Origin: Halobacterium hubeiense
GTDB lineage: Archaea > Halobacteriota > Halobacteria > Halobacteriales > Halobacteriaceae
DNA length: 64,000 bases
Reading direction: 5' to 3'
NCBI RefSeq assembly: GCF_001488575.1
Contig: NZ_LN831302.1
Coordinates: 496,001-560,000 of the forward strand
The position numbers and the translations under genes were made by a program. The notes below the pieces were generated by a model that worked only from the letters and a program-made list of their open reading frames with translations, was not told the origin of the DNA and did no database searches. Of the stretch, positions 61,768-64,000 are shown piece after piece (positions within the stretch are counted from its first letter, which is position 1; each line of letters opens with the position of its first letter).

Positions 61768-61788
61768 ACTTTCCCGTGCGGGGGAAAA
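61768..61788 (+). other. Hairpin before the Tat lipoprotein gene
   Basis: TTTCCC (61770-61775) pairs with GGGAAA (61782-61787), and a GTTTC/GAAAC inverted repeat lies further upstream (about 61732-61743). The first hairpin stands just before the ATG at 61796, so it could affect the mRNA start or a regulator. Role unknown. Confidence 0.35.
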
Positions 61789-61795
61789 CGCGGAC

Positions 61796-62593
61796 ATGCA
61801 GCGACGACAGTTCATCGCAGGTATCGCGGCCGGCGCCCCGCTGGGACTCGCCGGCTGTCTCGGCGCGCCCAGTACGAGCGACGACGCCGCGGCGACAGAC
61901 ACGACGACCGACGCGGGGACGCTTTCGGTCGGCGACTCCGTCTCCCTCGCGGACGGCGGGTCGCTGTCGGTCGCCGACGTCGGCGCGGCCGCGTTCGTCG
62001 CGACGCGCGGCGAGGGCGACAACCAGGTCCACTCGGAGGCCGACGGCCGCTACGTCACCGTGAAGTTCGCGCCCGACGGCATCGACGACTACCGCTCGTT
62101 CGTCTCGGAGCACGTCACGCTCACGCTCAACGGCGACCACGAGTTCGGCGACCCGCTGTTCCCCATCGGCGGCGGCCCCTCGCGGTTCGACGCGGCGTTC
62201 GCCGTCCCGTCGGACGTCACGCCGTACGGCGCGACCGTCGAACTCGACGCGGAGGAGACGACGGCGACGTGGGAGCTGGACGCCCGCGACATCGAGGCCA
62301 TCACGCAGAGCGTCGACTACGAGGTGACGGGGCTGACCGCGCCCGACTCGGTCGCGCCGGGCGCGAGCTTCACGGCCGAACTGGAGGTCGTCAACGACGG
62401 CGACGCGGTGACGTTCCGCGGCGTCGTCGAGGGCACCGCCGGCGCGCCGTCCCGGTTCGCGCGCGACGTCGCCGCCGGCGCGACCGAGACGCTGACCTTC
62501 GACGTCACCGCGCCGCCCGCCGACGGCGAGACGTTCGACGTGGCAATCGACTACGGCCACGCCGACGCCGCCGCGACCGTCGCCTACGAGTAG
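61796..62593 (+). CDS. Tat-exported lipoprotein of unknown function
   Basis: A 265-residue protein. Arg3-Arg4 (QRRQFIAG) and the lipobox LAGC (18-21) mark Tat export and lipid attachment at Cys21. A Ser/Thr/Asp linker follows, then two beta-rich halves; the second (VDYEVTGLTAPDSVAPGASFTAELEVVNDGDAVTFRGVVEG) looks like a CARDB-type immunoglobulin-like domain. It is expected outside the cell, anchored to the membrane. Role unknown. The convergent gap after it carries no gene. Confidence 0.75.
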   Translation: MQRRQFIAGIAAGAPLGLAGCLGAPSTSDDAAATDTTTDAGTLSVGDSVSLADGGSLSVADVGAAAFVATRGEGDNQVHSEADGRYVTVKFAPDGIDDYRSFVSEHVTLTLNGDHEFGDPLFPIGGGPSRFDAAFAVPSDVTPYGATVELDAEETTATWELDARDIEAITQSVDYEVTGLTAPDSVAPGASFTAELEVVNDGDAVTFRGVVEGTAGAPSRFARDVAAGATETLTFDVTAPPADGETFDVAIDYGHADAAATVAYE

Positions 62594-62803
62594 GGCGGTA
62601 ACTCAAACGGCAGTTTGTGTTTCCCCAATCGACTTGATACGTCCCGCCGTCACGTCCTCGTGGAGCGCCACCGGTCCCCGACCCCACACCCCATCACTGC
62701 CCCCTCACCTGTGTCAGCCCGCTGGCGCTCCACTGCCCCTTCTCCCCCTCCGGCGAGCGCGTAAGACGCGCATAACGAAGCGCGGCGGGAGCGACGCGTC
62801 GGT
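62594..62803. other. 210-base intergenic region before the amphi-Trp gene
   Basis: Nothing coding seen. It is unusually C-rich on the plus strand in the middle (runs of CCCC and CCCTT around 62690-62755). A GCATAACG box near 62770-62777 is about 30 bases before the ATG at 62804 and is its likely promoter. A CAAACGGCAGTTTG inverted repeat (CAAAC/GTTTG) near 62606-62619 may end transcription of the lipoprotein gene. Confidence 0.4.
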
Positions 62804-63043
62804 ATGGTTCAGCGAACCACGAGCGCCGAGACGCTCGACAGAGACGCCGTAGCCGCTCGGCTCGAAGGCATCGCGGCGTCGCTGCGCTCCGACGACGAGT
62901 TCACCGTCCGCGTCGAGAACAAGGACATCACGCTCCGGCCCACGGACAGTATCACGTTCGAGGTGGACGTCGTCGAGAAGCAGGCGGTGTTCCGCGGCGA
63001 CCGCGAGACCATCAAACTCGAACTCGACTGGCGGCCCGAGTAA
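62804..63043 (+). CDS. Amphi-Trp domain protein
   Basis: A 79-residue single-domain protein. It has the pattern of the amphi-Trp domain: a helix (DRDAVAARLEGIAASLRSDDEF), short strands TVRVENKDITLRP and SITFEVDVVEKQ, and the ending IKLELDWRPE with the hallmark Glu/Leu-x-Trp. The domain is common in haloarchaea as single and tandem copies; function unknown. It converges on purH with a 24-base gap. Confidence 0.82.
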   Translation: MVQRTTSAETLDRDAVAARLEGIAASLRSDDEFTVRVENKDITLRPTDSITFEVDVVEKQAVFRGDRETIKLELDWRPE

Positions 63044-63067
63044 CCCGGTCGCCGACCGCGAGCCGGG

Positions 63068-64000
63068 TCAGTCGTGGCGGAACGTGCGGTGGCCGGTGAA
63101 CACCATCGCCATCCCGTGCTCGTCGGCTTTCTCGACGACGTCGTCGTCGTTCACCGAGCCGCCGGGCTGGATGACGGCTTCGACGCCCGCCTCCGCGGCG
63201 GCTTCGATGCCGTCCGGGAACGGGAAGAACGCGTCGGAGGCCATCACGGCGCCCTCGGCGTTCTTGCCGTCGGCGTCGCGTTCGGCCTTCTTCGCGGCGA
63301 GTTCGACGGCGTCCACGCGGGAGACCTGTCCGACGCCGAGGCCGACGGTCTCCGTGCCGTCCGCGAACAGGATGCCGTTGGACTTGACGTGCTTGAGCAC
63401 GCGCCACGCGAACAGCATCGTCTCGATTTCGTCCTCCGTGGGCTCGCGCTCCGTGACGACTTCGAGGTCCTCGCGCTCGGGCGCCCAGAGGTCCCGCTCC
63501 TGCACGAGACGGCCGCCGACCAGCGGCTTCTCCGTGAGCGTCTCCGAGATCTCGCCGAGCGGGCCGGTTTCGAGCACGCGGAGGTTGTCCTTCGCGGTGA
63601 GCACGTCCAGCGCGGCGTCCGTGTAGCCGGGCGCGACGACGACCTCCTTGAACGAGTCCGCGACGAGTTCGGCGGTCTCCTCGTCGCACTCGCGGTTGAG
63701 CGCGACGATGCCGCCGAACGCGCTCTTGGCGTCCGTCGCGAGCGCGTCGGCGTAGGCCTCGGCGAGCGTGTCAGCGACCGCGGCGCCCGCGGGGTTGGTG
63801 TGCTTGATGACGGCGGCGGCGGGCTCGTCGAACTCCTTGATGAGGTTGAGCGCGGCGTCGGCGTCGTTGTAGTTGTTGTACGAGAGCGCCTTCGCGCCCT
63901 CGTTGAGCTGGTCGGCGTGGACGACGCTGGCCTCCTCGCAAGTGTCGTCGCGGTAGAGCGCGGCGTCCTGGTGAGGGTTCTCGCCGTACCGCAGGTCGCT
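63068..64000 (-). CDS. purH: PurH, AICAR formyltransferase, C-terminal part
   Basis: The frame runs without a stop from the window edge to TGA at 63068-63070 on the minus strand, so about 310 C-terminal residues are visible and the start is outside. AICAR transformylase motifs are clear: RYGENPHQDAALY, the catalytic Lys-His of AAVIKHTNPAGAAVA, SAFGGIVALNRE, LRYGEN-type substrate contacts, SDAFFPFPDGIEAAAEAGV and IQPGGSVNDDDV. It transfers a formyl group to AICAR near the end of purine synthesis. Whether an IMP cyclohydrolase or a PurN-like domain precedes it cannot be seen. Confidence 0.9.
   Translation of the reverse strand, partial: SDLRYGENPHQDAALYRDDTCEEASVVHADQLNEGAKALSYNNYNDADAALNLIKEFDEPAAAVIKHTNPAGAAVADTLAEAYADALATDAKSAFGGIVALNRECDEETAELVADSFKEVVVAPGYTDAALDVLTAKDNLRVLETGPLGEISETLTEKPLVGGRLVQERDLWAPEREDLEVVTEREPTEDEIETMLFAWRVLKHVKSNGILFADGTETVGLGVGQVSRVDAVELAAKKAERDADGKNAEGAVMASDAFFPFPDGIEAAAEAGVEAVIQPGGSVNDDDVVEKADEHGMAMVFTGHRTFRHD

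Overview
The window is a stretch of haloarchaeal (class Halobacteria) chromosome, possibly Halobacterium or a close relative; the genus is inferred only from overall protein likeness. The evidence is very high GC with strong G/C at third codon positions, acidic Asp/Glu-rich proteins, archaeal lipid and RNA-processing genes (glycerol-1-phosphate dehydrogenase, aCPSF1, geranylgeranyl reductase family, diphthamide ligase), haloarchaeal Tat lipoproteins and a PGF-CTERM surface protein. Many genes have a TATA-like box about 24-32 bases before the start codon, the pattern of leaderless transcripts. I used that spacing to choose many starts. No rRNA, tRNA, CRISPR array, insertion sequence or prophage was seen.

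Layout. 1-5.5 kb: envelope proteins, an acetyltransferase, and methylmalonyl-CoA mutase large chain with methylmalonyl-CoA epimerase on either side of a short-chain dehydrogenase. 5.5-9.6 kb: a Nudix protein with a decayed motif, a flavin reductase-like protein and 2-oxoacid:ferredoxin oxidoreductase (korAB). 9.6-13.45 kb: three metabolic genes between two inverted copies of a palindromic element. 13.45-21 kb: a PP-loop protein, then a phosphate uptake locus in which an AbrB-PhoU protein is divergent from pstS-pstC-pstA-pstB-phoU. 21-28 kb: a ModE-like regulator and CGFS glutaredoxin, then a semi-phosphorylative Entner-Doudoroff group: glucose dehydrogenase plus the GfcR-type regulator, a HAD phosphatase, a ubiquitin-fold protein, KD(P)G aldolase and gluconate dehydratase.

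28-35.5 kb is mostly minus strand: PHP phosphoesterase, APC transporter with universal stress protein, Dph6, DUF373 membrane protein, S49 protease and a coiled-coil protein. 35.5-39.4 kb: DUF371, a small Cys-containing protein, a PiT phosphate permease and endonuclease III. 39.4-50.6 kb: aCPSF1, a Bat-like HTH regulator, prolyl-tRNA synthetase and a large glutamate synthase with no small subunit beside it. 50.6-58.5 kb: archaeal lipid backbone synthesis, a flippase-like membrane protein, M48 and S9 peptidases and a glycosyltransferase. 58.6-64 kb: a VapBC toxin-antitoxin pair, a FolC-FolP fusion, a Tat lipoprotein, an amphi-Trp protein and the 3' part of purH.

Most of this is core haloarchaeal housekeeping. 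I did not find a defence island or a clearly new multi-gene system. The best leads are small: paired inverted palindromes starting at stop codons, a 12-base iterated motif over the vapB start, a perfect palindrome before pstS, a Nudix box without its catalytic glutamate, a ubiquitin-fold protein without a Gly-Gly tail, and the unassigned phosphatase inside the sugar cluster.
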